Below, piece by piece: positions 8,638-17,524 of a DNA stretch of 64,000 bases; the first letter of the stretch is position 1; each line of letters opens with the position of its first letter. The stretch lies in contig CAWDOA010000016.1 in assembly GCA_963803875.1 (NCBI GenBank), forward strand, positions 62,001 through 126,000, read 5' to 3'. Both the position numbers and the translations under genes were made by a program. Source of the stretch: JABDIY01 sp963803875. GTDB lineage: Bacteria; Actinomycetota; Acidimicrobiia; Acidimicrobiales; SZUA-35. The notes under the pieces were generated by a model. The model was given only the letters and a program-made list of their open reading frames with translations. It had not been told where the DNA came from and ran no database searches.

Positions 8638-10028
8638 GTTCGCTCTTCCCGCTGGTCCCGATCATCACCGCCGTGTGGGTGGTCTGCATAACGCTGACGC
8701 AGCTCACGGTTCTCGCGAGCGCCCTATACGAACATTGGCGCGTCTCCCAACGCGACGAGTTTCAGCTGTGGCGTCGTGTCCTCGCATCTCCACTCGCACC
8801 CAAGGTGTCGGTCTTGGTTCCGGCCTACAGCGAAGAGCTCACAGTCACCGAGACCGTGCGAGGGTTACTTGCACTGTCGTATCAGAACCTCGAGGTGGTG
8901 GTGATCAATGACGGTTCTCCCGACTCCACTGTGAACGTGCTGATCGATGAGTTCGATCTGCGTCCGGTGCACCCCATCTACCAGCGCATCATCAAGACCG
9001 CAGAGGTGCGATCGATCTACCGATCACATACCGAACACGGTCTGGTTCTGATCGACAAGTTCAATGGAGGCAAGGCCGACAGCCTCAACGCCGGCCTCAA
9101 CATCGCATCTGGGGAGTTGGTCTGCGCCATCGACGCCGACACGCTGGTCGGTCCAGACGCTCTTCACGAACTCGTAGCGCCGTTCCTCAACCGATCCGAC
9201 ACTGTCGCTGTGGGAGGAACCGTACGGTTGACGAACGACTCTGTCGTGGACGCATCGGCCGTACCACGACTCGTGGTACCCAATAGGGCCGTTCCTGCGA
9301 TTCAGGCCGTCGAATACGTACGGGCATTCATCGTCGGCCGGCTCGGCTGGAACCCGATGGGGGGCAACTTGATCATCAGCGGTGCCTTCGGCCTGTTCGA
9401 TCGACAGTCGGTGCTGGACGCCGGTGGCTACGAGACGAGTTCGATCGGCGAGGACATGGAGCTGATCGTTCGACTTCGCCGAACGGGGTATGAGCAGGGC
9501 AAGAAGGCGTGGGTGGAGTTCCTTCCAAGACCCGTGGCGTGGACCGAAGCGCCAGACTCCCTGAGAGTCCTGGGACGCCAGCGGAATCGCTGGCAGCGAG
9601 GACTCATGGACGTGCTCCTACGCCACAAGAAGATGATGTTCAACCCCAAGTACGGCTCAGCCGGGATGGTTTCCATGCCGTACTACTTCGTGGTCGAGTT
9701 CCTCTCTCCCATCGTCGAAGCGGTTGGGCTCGTCACTACCGTCGTCGGACTCGCACTGGGATTTGTCGAACCACGGGCCCTGTGGCTGATTCTCGCAGCG
9801 TACGGATTTGGAGCCGCAATGACCATCATGACGCTGTGGTTCGATGACCGGGTCAACCACGCCTATCCGAGCTTTCGTTCTCGAGTGAACCTGGCGTTCT
9901 ACGGGATCTTCGAGCAGTTCTTCTATCGACCGCTCACCATCTATTGGCGGCTGTGGGGAGTTCGGCTGTTCCTCCAGGGTCGAACCGAATGGGGTCAACA
10001 GGTTCGAAAGGGTTTCACCTCGTCGTGA
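8634..10028 (+). CDS. Processive family-2 glycosyltransferase (membrane polysaccharide synthase type)
   Basis: 464 residues from a GTG at 8634 overlapping the upstream stop, with AGGAGG about 9 bases before it. An N-terminal membrane helix (about 5-30) is followed by a GT-A catalytic domain. VSVLVPAYSEE opens the domain, DADT is the metal/UDP-binding DxD, GEDMEL supplies the acidic base, and QRNRW is the QxxRW motif of processive synthases (cellulose, hyaluronan, poly-GlcNAc). The C-terminal third has three to four membrane helices for export of the growing chain. The product is unknown. There is no PilZ domain in this protein; control may pass through the coupled hub and HEAT protein. Confidence 0.92.
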   Translation: MSSLFPLVPIITAVWVVCITLTQLTVLASALYEHWRVSQRDEFQLWRRVLASPLAPKVSVLVPAYSEELTVTETVRGLLALSYQNLEVVVINDGSPDSTVNVLIDEFDLRPVHPIYQRIIKTAEVRSIYRSHTEHGLVLIDKFNGGKADSLNAGLNIASGELVCAIDADTLVGPDALHELVAPFLNRSDTVAVGGTVRLTNDSVVDASAVPRLVVPNRAVPAIQAVEYVRAFIVGRLGWNPMGGNLIISGAFGLFDRQSVLDAGGYETSSIGEDMELIVRLRRTGYEQGKKAWVEFLPRPVAWTEAPDSLRVLGRQRNRWQRGLMDVLLRHKKMMFNPKYGSAGMVSMPYYFVVEFLSPIVEAVGLVTTVVGLALGFVEPRALWLILAAYGFGAAMTIMTLWFDDRVNHAYPSFRSRVNLAFYGIFEQFFYRPLTIYWRLWGVRLFLQGRTEWGQQVRKGFTSS

Positions 10029-10082
10029 CCCGGGTCGAATCGGAAACCGATGAGCCAACAACCACCTACGACGAGCCGCTCA

Positions 10083-10961
10083 TCATCTGCTGCGGGCGTT
10101 CGCTCTCACCACCACAGTGACACCGGCCACCACCAGCGCTCCTCCCAATGCCTCCACCGGACCGAGTGACTCTCCCCTGATGATGAACCCGAACAGAACA
10201 CCAAACAACGGGATCAGGTACGCCGTGGAAGCAGCCACGGTCGGGGTTGCTCTGCGCACCACGGTCGCAAGTAGCGCAAAGGTGATGGCATTGGAAGGAA
10301 CCGACGCATAGAACAGCGGCACAAAAAGGCCCCAACCCCAATCGGTTTCGGCAGTTCCCTCGACCACCAACGCAAACGGCATGAGCATCATGGCCGAGAA
10401 GACCAGTTGGACCGCAACCAGCATCACCGGGCTGACACGGGAGAAGTCTCGCCACTTCATGTACACATTGCCGAATGCCCACGCAAGGGCTGAGACGAGC
10501 AGGGACAAGATCCCGACCAGCTGGCTTGACCCTCCGAGGCTGGGGGTTGCGAGTACCACCGCACCGAAAAAACCGACGCCGAGACCCATCAGGGCTCGAC
10601 CTGGCAACTCCACCTTGAGGAGGAGCAGTGAGAGAGCGGCGGTGAACAGTGGCATTGTGCTGGACATCAACGAACCGAGCCCGGCTGACACTCGGTTGAT
10701 ACCAAAGACCAGCAACGCACTCGACACGGTCGTGATGCTGAAGCCGACGACGAAGATGTTGATCAGATCATCCTTCCGCCCGGGAAGACGTTCTCCCCGA
10801 AGCAGCGCAAAGGTGAGCAACACCGAGCTGGCTATCACCGTCCGCATGCCCGCCACCAGGAACGGAGTGCTGTGATCCAGAGCAAACTTGAGGACGCTGA
10901 AGTTGGCACCGATCAACGCCGCCACCAGAAAGACTGTCGCCAACGTCACCCGAGGATTCAC
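10083..10961 (-). CDS. DMT-superfamily (EamA) transporter
   Basis: 292 residues, GTG start at 10961; an in-frame stop lies three codons upstream, so the start is well constrained. About ten hydrophobic helices are arranged as two EamA repeats: repeat 1 to about residue 135 (FSVLKFALDHSTPF, SAGLGSLMSSTMPLFTA) and repeat 2 from about 150 (ALAWAFGNVYMKW, TVAASTAYLIPLFGVLFG). This is the classical 10-TM drug/metabolite exporter architecture of the inner membrane. Members export amino acids, nucleosides or small metabolites; the substrate cannot be predicted. It is transcribed toward the glycosyltransferase operon. Confidence 0.9.
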   Translation of the reverse strand: MNPRVTLATVFLVAALIGANFSVLKFALDHSTPFLVAGMRTVIASSVLLTFALLRGERLPGRKDDLINIFVVGFSITTVSSALLVFGINRVSAGLGSLMSSTMPLFTAALSLLLLKVELPGRALMGLGVGFFGAVVLATPSLGGSSQLVGILSLLVSALAWAFGNVYMKWRDFSRVSPVMLVAVQLVFSAMMLMPFALVVEGTAETDWGWGLFVPLFYASVPSNAITFALLATVVRRATPTVAASTAYLIPLFGVLFGFIIRGESLGPVEALGGALVVAGVTVVVRANARSR

Positions 10962-11102
10962 ATGCGCCTACTCATAGCGACGTAGCATCGTTCAATTCCA
11001 CAAAGGAGGTCAATCCACTCCGGTGACCGCGGCTGATGGCGGTCGAAGGATTGCTGGCCCGCACGATCACGATGGTGGAGCTGAGCCGGGCATGCTGGAG
11101 GC

Positions 11103-11915
11103 ATGAAGCGCGCGCATTTCACGCTGTTCGGCTTTCCGATCAGAATCGAGCCGATCTTCTTCCTGCTCGTGGGCTTCATCGCCTTCCAAGGTCAGGAAGA
11201 CCTGTTCCTCACCGCCTCATGGATCCTCATCATCACCGCCTCGGTGCTCATCCATGAGCTTGGTCACGCCGTTGCGTATCGCTACTACGGTGCGTCGCCA
11301 TCGATTTCGCTCTACGGCTTGGGTGGCCTGACGATGGGCCACAACAGCGGTCACCTGTCGGCAAAGCAGAGGATCGTGGTGTCCGCCGCCGGATCTATTA
11401 CCACCATGGCCCTTCTCGGCGGCCCGGCGTGGCTGGCACTTCAGAGTCTCGACCTGACCGCCGACAACCGGACGATCGTGAACGCGATCTTCTTCGTCAA
11501 CGTGGTCTGGGCGGCGATCAACCTGGCTCCGGTCTTTCCTCTCGATGGCGGCCACATCATCGACGACGGACTCCTACTCCTCACCGGGCAGAGCCAACGA
11601 CGAACGGTGAACTGGATTTCCCTGATCGGGGCGCTCGCCATAGGTGGCTACTTCTTCCTGGCGTGGAATTCGGTCTTTGCGCTGTTCATCTTCGGGTACA
11701 TGGCATATGTCAACTTCGCGCAGTTGGGCCTGGGCAGCGGATCGAAGAACGGCCCTCGTCCGCCGGCTCCATCGCTGGAACAGGTTCTGGCGCCCCGCCC
11801 AGACCCGCCGAACCCTCCCCAGTCCGCATCAGGCGACTGGCGTCAGCAACCACCTCCGGTGCGGCCGCCAAGTTCGCCTCCACCACCTGCGGGACACGAC
11901 CCCTCGAAGCCGTAG
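11103..11915 (+). CDS. Site-2 protease-like M50 zinc metalloprotease
   Basis: 270 residues; the ATG at 11103 has GGAGG-like bases about 6 upstream. Five to six membrane helices carry the intramembrane zinc site: HELGH in the second helix block (about residue 50) and the distal FPLDGGH near residue 140. The final roughly 60 residues are a Pro-rich cytosolic tail with PPP runs. There is no CBS or PDZ domain, so this is a minimal S2P resembling SpoIVFB/Rv2625c-type proteins. It would cleave membrane-embedded regulators or anti-sigma factors; the substrate is unknown and no partner anti-sigma gene is adjacent. Confidence 0.9.
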   Translation: MKRAHFTLFGFPIRIEPIFFLLVGFIAFQGQEDLFLTASWILIITASVLIHELGHAVAYRYYGASPSISLYGLGGLTMGHNSGHLSAKQRIVVSAAGSITTMALLGGPAWLALQSLDLTADNRTIVNAIFFVNVVWAAINLAPVFPLDGGHIIDDGLLLLTGQSQRRTVNWISLIGALAIGGYFFLAWNSVFALFIFGYMAYVNFAQLGLGSGSKNGPRPPAPSLEQVLAPRPDPPNPPQSASGDWRQQPPPVRPPSSPPPPAGHDPSKP

Positions 11916-12032
11916 CCCACGACGGCCAACCAACCAGTCTCGCTCGCGTCGGCCTTGTGGTGGCCGCCGCCTTGTTCTTCGTGAGCCCGTACCACTTCCC
12001 ATGAGCCCGTACCCGTTCCTATGATCGGCTGC

Positions 12033-13196
12033 ATGAGTGGTTGGTTTGAAACGGTCGCAGTTGCCCAGCAGCGGGCAAAGCGCCGGCTTCCGGCCTCGGT
12101 GTACGGGGCTCTGATCGCTGGAGCCGAGGCCGGCCTGTCCATGCAGGACAACATCGACTCGTTCAACCAACTGGGCTTCCGCACCGTCACAGCCGGCCAG
12201 TCAGCCAGCCGGGAGATGCACACCACCGTGATGGGCCAGGATGCATCGATGCCGGTGGTGATCTCACCAACCGGTGTCCAGGCGGTCCACCCCGACGGTG
12301 AGGTTGCTGTGGCGCGGGCAGCGGCGGCACGTGGGATCCCAATGGGTCTGAGCTCGTTTGCTTCGATGCCGATCGAGGATGTTGCCGCCGCAAATCCTCA
12401 GACCTTCTTCCAGCTGTATTGGGCGGGAGATCGTGAATCGATGACGGCCCGCATCGAGCGAGCCAGAAGGGCCGGAGCGATCGGTGTGATCCTCACGCTC
12501 GATTGGTCATTTTCCCATGGGCGAGATTGGGGCAGTCCGGACATTCCTCAGTCAGTGGACCTGAAGACCGTGCTGAAACACGCTCCCGAGGCCATCATCA
12601 AGCCCGTCTGGTTGTTCGAATGGCTCAAGACCGGCAGTATCCCTCAACTAGGAGTTCCGAATTTCCGTACCACCGAAGGACATCTGCCAGGATTCTTCGA
12701 GGCATACGGAACGTGGATGGGGACCCCGCCACCCACCTGGGAAGACGTGGCGTGGTTACGCACCCAGTTCGACGGGCCGTTCATGGTCAAGGGCATTCAT
12801 CGAGCCGACGAGGCCCGGCGAGCGGTCGAGGCAGGGGCAACGGCGATCTCGGTTTCCAACCATGGTGGCAACAACATCGACGGGGCAATTGCTCCAATCC
12901 GGGTTCTACCCGAGATCGTGGCCGAAGTAGGAAACCAGGTCGACGTTGTCATGGACGGCGGGATCCGTCGCGGTAGCGATGTGGTGAAGGCACTTGCGAT
13001 GGGTGCCAAAGCGGTGATGATCGGCCGCGCCTACCTCTGGGGTTTGGCAGCCAACGGTCAGGCCGGAGTCGAGAATGTCCTCGACATCCTGCGGAACGGT
13101 ATCGACAGCACGCTCTACGGGTTGGGCAAGACGTCGATCGAAGAGCTTTCACAGGATGATCTCGTGATCCCCCGGGATTTCTTTCCCGCCGACTAG
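12033..13196 (+). CDS. mftD: FMN-dependent alpha-hydroxy-acid oxidase family, MftD (pre-mycofactocin synthase) homologue
   Basis: 387 residues from the ATG at 12033 (an ATG four codons earlier, 12021, is possible). The whole length follows the MftD branch: opening WFETVAVAQQRAKRRLP, ISPTGVQAVHPDGEVAVARA, SFSHGRDWGSP, TPPPTWEDVAWL, and the C-terminal YLWGLAANGQAGVENVLDIL. The FMN/catalytic block is SNHGGNNIDG. Lactate/glycolate oxidases have Arg after the GG (SNHGGRQ), which binds the substrate carboxylate; here it is Asn, as recalled for mycobacterial MftD. MftD oxidatively deaminates the mycofactocin precursor. No mftA, B, C, E or F is in the window, so it is either an orphan or works in trans. 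Confidence 0.85.
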   Translation: MSGWFETVAVAQQRAKRRLPASVYGALIAGAEAGLSMQDNIDSFNQLGFRTVTAGQSASREMHTTVMGQDASMPVVISPTGVQAVHPDGEVAVARAAAARGIPMGLSSFASMPIEDVAAANPQTFFQLYWAGDRESMTARIERARRAGAIGVILTLDWSFSHGRDWGSPDIPQSVDLKTVLKHAPEAIIKPVWLFEWLKTGSIPQLGVPNFRTTEGHLPGFFEAYGTWMGTPPPTWEDVAWLRTQFDGPFMVKGIHRADEARRAVEAGATAISVSNHGGNNIDGAIAPIRVLPEIVAEVGNQVDVVMDGGIRRGSDVVKALAMGAKAVMIGRAYLWGLAANGQAGVENVLDILRNGIDSTLYGLGKTSIEELSQDDLVIPRDFFPAD

Positions 13197-13570
13197 TTCC
13201 AGCCGAATTTGGCCGTGCGCAATACTGCTTGCACGCGGGCGAGGTTGCGTGCGTCGATCGCACCGAGCTCGGCCATCGCAACCGTGCACGATGAATCGGC
13301 CAGCGAACACGCCAGTTTCAGCAGGAACCGTTCGCCTCTGGAACACACCAGGCTCTCGGCCAACTCGCGAGCCACCTGCCAATCGATCCGAGCCTCATCA
13401 CCGACGATCGTCAGGGCGCTGTCTCTGAACTCTGCCCGCCGGAGCCAGTAGTCGGTCTCGATCAGCAGCTCCACCGCAGCTTCGGTGCCGGCGCTTCCGG
13501 ATGCCCATTCAGCCAACTGCTCGGTGAGATCATTCAACGTGCCGATGCTACTGGGATCGAGGGCTCCCAC
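13193..13570 (-). CDS. Hypothetical helical protein
   Basis: 125 residues, GTG start at 13570. The composition is Ala, Leu and Glu-rich and predicted all-helical (for example VARELAESLV, LKLACSLADSS, ARNLARVQAVLRTAKFGWN). Three Cys residues are present without a metal-like spacing. It overlaps the convergent mftD homologue by 4 bases and is divergent from the malonyl-CoA decarboxylase gene, 41 bases away. It matches no family I recognise; it is called because its composition and third-position use look like coding sequence and no rival frame explains the interval. Confidence 0.5.
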   Translation of the reverse strand: MGALDPSSIGTLNDLTEQLAEWASGSAGTEAAVELLIETDYWLRRAEFRDSALTIVGDEARIDWQVARELAESLVCSRGERFLLKLACSLADSSCTVAMAELGAIDARNLARVQAVLRTAKFGWN

Positions 13571-13611
13571 CGCGCCGGGGTTGTGGCCGGAGGGTGTCCT
13601 AGGCTCGAACC

Positions 13612-14940
13612 GTGCAGACTCGGTTGGAACGAATGTGGGGACAGATCCGCTCCTGGCGGGGTAGCGACGTCGACGATCTCCATCTCCAACCCCACCTGCC
13701 CGACCGCGACGCTCGCCGGCTCCGTTCGCTGGTCGATGCCACCATCGAGGGTCGGGGCGGTGAAATGGCTGCCCGCCGCAGGGCTACCGAGATCGGTGCG
13801 TGTTTCATGGCTCTCGACCCCGACGGTCGGCGTCGGTTCTTCGAAACGCTGGCCGACGACTACGACCACGATGACAGTGAGATCGATGAGGCGATCGACC
13901 GAGTCCGCTCCGCTCCGAACCGTGCCGAGCGGGCACAGGCCGAGAGCGAGCTGAGCAACGCCCTCCGACCCAAACGAGATCGGCTGTTTCGCCGCTTCGT
14001 CGGCCTCGAAGGTGGGCTTTCGTTCCTGGTCGACCTGCGCGAAGAGCTACTCCCCATACGAACTGAAACCCCTGAGCTCTTGGCTCTCGATCACGACTTG
14101 CGGGACGTACTGGCCCGTTTCTTCGACGTCGGGCTCTTGCGATTGGAACGCCTCACCTGGGAGTCTCCCGCAGTCGTGTTGGAGAAGCTCATCGAATACG
14201 AGGCAGTACACGAGATCGACGGGTGGGACGATCTCCGCGGCCGGCTCGACACCGGCCGCCGCTGTTATGCCTTCTTCCATCCCGCCATGGCCGACGATCC
14301 GGTGATCTTCGTGGAGGTGGCGTTCACCAATGGCATTCCTGGTGCCCTCCAACCGCTTCTCGATCACTCCCTCGACAAAACTGACCCGTTCGCAGCCGAC
14401 ACCGCAACGTTCTATTCGATCTCGAATTGTCATTACGGTCTCACGGGCGTTGCGCTGGGTGATCTGCTGATCAAGAGCGTCGTCGATGAACTCAAACGAG
14501 AATTCCCCAACCTCGAGAACCTGGTCACCCTGAGTCCGATTCCCGACTTTCGCGAATGGTTCGACGCAAACGCCAGCCATGTAAGGGCATTGGTCCCGGT
14601 CGAACTGCCGGCCGACCCTGCCGATATCGACGATCTACGACCCGAGTTACGCCGCTTGGCTGCGGAGTTCATTGCCAAGGAACGCAGGACATCGACCAAT
14701 CCCATGTTCCTTGTTGAACGGGCAGTCGATTCTGTGGCCCATTTCCACCTGTCAAACGGAGCGCAACTGGACAAGATCAACTGGTGGGCCAACCCGACCG
14801 CCACGGGGTGGGCGAGGAGTTTCGGGATGATGGTGAACTATCGCTACGAACCGGACCGAATCGAACAACACCACGACGAGTACGCGGCAACCGGGAACGC
14901 GCCGCTCTCTGACGAGATCAAGAAGATCCTCAATTCCTGA
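13612..14940 (+). CDS. Malonyl-CoA decarboxylase
   Basis: 442 residues, near the usual bacterial MCD length, GTG start at 13612. An N-terminal helical domain (to about 160) is followed by the GNAT-fold catalytic domain: CYAFFHPAMADDPVIFVEVA, then FYSISNCHYGLTGVALGDLLIK (carrying the conserved Ser) and VAHFHLSNGA (carrying the conserved His). The enzyme converts malonyl-CoA to acetyl-CoA and CO2, relieving malonyl-CoA inhibition or using malonate. The next gene starts 17 bases later on the same strand, so the two are probably co-transcribed. No malonyl-CoA synthetase (matB) is adjacent. Confidence 0.93.
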   Translation: MQTRLERMWGQIRSWRGSDVDDLHLQPHLPDRDARRLRSLVDATIEGRGGEMAARRRATEIGACFMALDPDGRRRFFETLADDYDHDDSEIDEAIDRVRSAPNRAERAQAESELSNALRPKRDRLFRRFVGLEGGLSFLVDLREELLPIRTETPELLALDHDLRDVLARFFDVGLLRLERLTWESPAVVLEKLIEYEAVHEIDGWDDLRGRLDTGRRCYAFFHPAMADDPVIFVEVAFTNGIPGALQPLLDHSLDKTDPFAADTATFYSISNCHYGLTGVALGDLLIKSVVDELKREFPNLENLVTLSPIPDFREWFDANASHVRALVPVELPADPADIDDLRPELRRLAAEFIAKERRTSTNPMFLVERAVDSVAHFHLSNGAQLDKINWWANPTATGWARSFGMMVNYRYEPDRIEQHHDEYAATGNAPLSDEIKKILNS

Positions 14941-14957
14941 ACAACTGGAGGCCCGTT

Positions 14958-15773
14958 GTGTCAAAGCAAGACCCGTCGGTACAGATGTTGCGGTCGCAGT
15001 TCCGGGCCCTGCACGAGACCGGTCTGTTCGTGATGCCGAACGCATGGGATGCGGCCTCAGCCAAAGTGATGGTCTCTGCCGGCGCGGTTGCTGTGGCCAC
15101 TACGAGCTCGGGCCTGGCGGCCACGCTGGGACGGGCTGACTACCAGGTCACCCCGGATGAACTCCTTCGCCATACGGCGTTGATGGTGGCTCAGGCGGGC
15201 GTCCCGGTGAACATCGACAGCGAGCGTTGCTACGGGACGGACCCGGAGGGGGTGGGCGAATTCGTGAACGCTCTCGCCGCCACTGGAGCAGCCGGTTGCA
15301 GCATCGAAGACTTCGACCCGGCCACGGGCGCCATCGACCCGATCGAGACATCGGTCGAACGGGTTGCAGCGGCAGCGGAGGCCACGGCCGCTCATGGAAT
15401 GGTTCTCACTGCCAGAGCCGAACGCCATCTCTACGAAACCAACGCCGACTTCAGCGACACCTTCTCGAGGCTTCGCCTCTTCGCCGAAGCCGGGGCCACC
15501 TGCATCTATGCGCCCGGGCTCACCGATGCCGCCCAAATCGCCAGAGTGTGCTCCATCGGACCGCCGGTCAACGTGCTCATCTCAACCGCTACGCCAACAG
15601 TGAACGAGTTGGCAGAGCTGGGGGTACGCAGGGTGAGCACCGGCGGTGCTCTGATCCGAGTCGCCTTGGGCGAAGCCCACCGGGCGGTACGTGAACTCGT
15701 AGGCAACGGCACACTGGGATACATGGACGGCGCGATCGATGGCGCGGAATTCGACCAGATGTTCGGTGGGTGA
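14958..15773 (+). CDS. Isocitrate lyase/PEP mutase superfamily protein
   Basis: 271 residues, GTG start at 14958 preceded by TGGAGG. The fold signature is clear: FVMPNAWDAASAKVMVSAGAVAVATTSSGLA at the N-terminus, VNIDSERCYG in the metal-binding region, and GCSIEDFDPATG, in which Glu and Asp are the usual Mg ligands. The typical lyase KKCGH active-site loop is absent: the segment reads SERCYGTDPEGV. This is the small Acidimicrobiia/proteobacterial group annotated as isocitrate lyase/phosphoenolpyruvate mutase. It probably cleaves or forms a C-C or P-C bond of an oxo-acid; the substrate is unknown. It follows malonyl-CoA decarboxylase closely. Confidence 0.88.
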   Translation: MSKQDPSVQMLRSQFRALHETGLFVMPNAWDAASAKVMVSAGAVAVATTSSGLAATLGRADYQVTPDELLRHTALMVAQAGVPVNIDSERCYGTDPEGVGEFVNALAATGAAGCSIEDFDPATGAIDPIETSVERVAAAAEATAAHGMVLTARAERHLYETNADFSDTFSRLRLFAEAGATCIYAPGLTDAAQIARVCSIGPPVNVLISTATPTVNELAELGVRRVSTGGALIRVALGEAHRAVRELVGNGTLGYMDGAIDGAEFDQMFGG

Positions 15774-15810
15774 GCGATCGTCGGCTGATCGACGCTGGGT
15801 AGTTCCACAC

Positions 15811-16062
15811 ATGAAGTTCCGCTCGAGGTACGTCGACAGAGATCGTGTGAATCCGAACGCCGCTCTCGAGCAACCGCGGGCGTCCCGCATGTGGGCGATC
15901 ACCATCTTCACCGTTCTGATGCTGTCGTCGATCTCGGGTGCTGTATTCGCCCAGTTCACGGGTTCGGACTCGATACCGGACTCGATCGGCCAGCTCGACA
16001 CCGGACTGCGGGAAATCGACACCGTCGAATCGCCGGATTCGATGGCGTTCCGCAGCGAGTAG
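15811..16062 (+). CDS. Small single-pass membrane protein, hypothetical
   Basis: 83 residues from the ATG at 15811. A basic N-terminal half (KFRSRYVDRDR) precedes one hydrophobic helix at about residues 28-47 (MWAITIFTVLMLSSISGAVF), then an acidic Ser/Asp-rich tail (GSDSIPDSIGQLD). Charge distribution suggests N-in, C-out topology. A long frame on the opposite strand covers the same interval but has no recognisable protein character. It sits 37 bases after the PEP-mutase-family gene and before a luciferase-like gene on the same strand. Function unknown; existence moderately likely. Confidence 0.45.
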   Translation: MKFRSRYVDRDRVNPNAALEQPRASRMWAITIFTVLMLSSISGAVFAQFTGSDSIPDSIGQLDTGLREIDTVESPDSMAFRSE

Positions 16063-16134
16063 TCGATCCGAGCGGCTCGACCCTTGGGCGGGTCGAATAG
16101 ACAGACGCAGCGACCCTCACTAGGTTCGGTTCCC

Positions 16135-16980
16135 GTGGACCTAGGCCTGCTGATCTTTCCGACCGACATCACCATCGATCCTGTGACGCTGGGCAAGGAG
16201 GCTGAGGCTCGTGGGTTTGAATCCCTCTGGTTCCCCGAGCACTCTCACATTCCCGTGAGTCGCAAGACTCCCTGGGGCGGGCGCGAGGGTGCACCACCGT
16301 TACCCGAGGAGTACTGGCGCAGCCACGAACAGTTCACCGCTCTGGCGGCAATCTCTTCGGTCACCTCCACACTGAAGTTGGCCACGGGAATCACGCTCCT
16401 GGCCCAGCGCGATCCGATCTGGACAGCCAAACAGGCGGCCACACTCGACCATCTCAGCGGCGGCCGGCTGCTCTTCGGCGTCGGCTACGGCTGGAACAAA
16501 GAGGAACTGGCCAGCCATGGCGTGAAGTACACCGAACGCCGGGCTCGCCTGCGCGAGTGTGCGCTCACGATGAAGGCGCTGTGGACCCAGGAAGAAGCCT
16601 CGTTCGAAGGCGAATTCATCAAGCTGGAGCCCAGCTGGGCGTGGCCCAAACCTGTCTCGCAGCCCCACCCGCCGATCATCCTCGGAGGCACCGCCGGGCC
16701 CAAGACCGCAGCCGACATCGCTGAGTTCTGCGATGGATGGATGCCGATCGGTGCTCTGACACTCGACAAAGGGTGGGAGAAGATCGTTGCCGCCTGTGAG
16801 GCGATCGACCGCGATCCGGCCACGATCGAGCTGGGAATCTTTGCCGCCCCGCCAAACCGGGATCTGTTGGACTCCCTCGCTGAGCGGGGAGTCAAGCGGG
16901 CCATCTTCGCACTCCCCCAGGGTCCCGAGTCCGAGGTGATGGACGCTCTGGAAAAACTCACACCATTGGCTCAGAACTGA
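16135..16980 (+). CDS. LLM-class (luciferase-like) F420-dependent oxidoreductase
   Basis: 281 residues from the GTG at 16135. The TIM-barrel begins immediately with DLGLLIFPTD, followed by EARGFESLWFPEHSHIP, ATGITLLAQRDP, QAATLDHLSGGRLLFGVGYGWN and PHPPIILGG. This is the actinobacterial TIGR03619-like subgroup, whose characterised members use F420 rather than FMN. It reduces or oxidises a small organic substrate that cannot be deduced. The DHFR-like gene starts 5 bases after the stop, so they form a transcription unit. Confidence 0.9.
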   Translation: MDLGLLIFPTDITIDPVTLGKEAEARGFESLWFPEHSHIPVSRKTPWGGREGAPPLPEEYWRSHEQFTALAAISSVTSTLKLATGITLLAQRDPIWTAKQAATLDHLSGGRLLFGVGYGWNKEELASHGVKYTERRARLRECALTMKALWTQEEASFEGEFIKLEPSWAWPKPVSQPHPPIILGGTAGPKTAADIAEFCDGWMPIGALTLDKGWEKIVAACEAIDRDPATIELGIFAAPPNRDLLDSLAERGVKRAIFALPQGPESEVMDALEKLTPLAQN

Positions 16981-16984
16981 ACGA

Positions 16985-17524
16985 ATGCGCAAGGTCTATA
17001 TCGCCGCCAGCCTCGACGGTTACATCGCTGGCCCGAACCACGAACTGGACTGGCTCGAACAGGTTCCAAATCCGGACGGGGAAGACTTCGGGTTCGCCGA
17101 ACACATGGCATCGATCGACGCCGTGGTGATGGGTAGAGGCACCTTCGGTGCGGTCGCAGGGCTCCGGCCCTGGCCATACGACAAACCGGTCCTGGTGGTG
17201 AGCTCGAGCTTGGCAGCTCCACCCGATGACCTCGATCAGTTGGTCGAGGTGATCTCCGGCTCGCCCGCTGAAGTGATCGAACAATGCACCGATCGCGGGC
17301 TCCACGATCTCTACATCGACGGTGGAAGGCTCGTGACCTCATTCCTCACCGAGGGGTTGATCGATGAAATCACGATCTCATGGGTTCCGGTGCTTCTCGG
17401 TGCCGGCATTTCACTGTTTGGGCCGATGCCACAGACCACTTGGTGGGAGCTGGCCAGCACACGGGGTTTCGCCGGCGGAATGGTGCAGTCGACGTATCGT
17501 CAGGCCCCAACCAACGCCGATTGA
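16985..17524 (+). CDS. Dihydrofolate reductase family protein (RibD C-terminal-like)
   Basis: 179 residues with the RibD_C/DHFR-like fold: an opening RKVYIAASLDGYIA strand-loop, MGRGTFGAV, RPWPYDKPVLVVSSS and the NADPH-binding LYIDGGRLVTSFL. Such YwjB/YyaP-type proteins are NADPH-dependent reductases related to RibD but are not proven folate enzymes. It is not part of a riboflavin operon here. It follows the LLM oxidoreductase with a 4-base gap. Its 3' end overlaps the convergent sterol-desaturase-family gene by 25 bases. Confidence 0.88.
   Translation: MRKVYIAASLDGYIAGPNHELDWLEQVPNPDGEDFGFAEHMASIDAVVMGRGTFGAVAGLRPWPYDKPVLVVSSSLAAPPDDLDQLVEVISGSPAEVIEQCTDRGLHDLYIDGGRLVTSFLTEGLIDEITISWVPVLLGAGISLFGPMPQTTWWELASTRGFAGGMVQSTYRQAPTNAD

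Noticed and set aside
12033..13196. L-lactate dehydrogenase/oxidase annotation
   Set aside because: The substrate-binding Arg after the catalytic SNHGG is Asn, and the whole-length similarity is to MftD.
15582..16196. A 204-codon open frame on the minus strand
   Set aside because: It overlaps the end of the ICL-family gene and the small membrane protein, with no protein character of its own.
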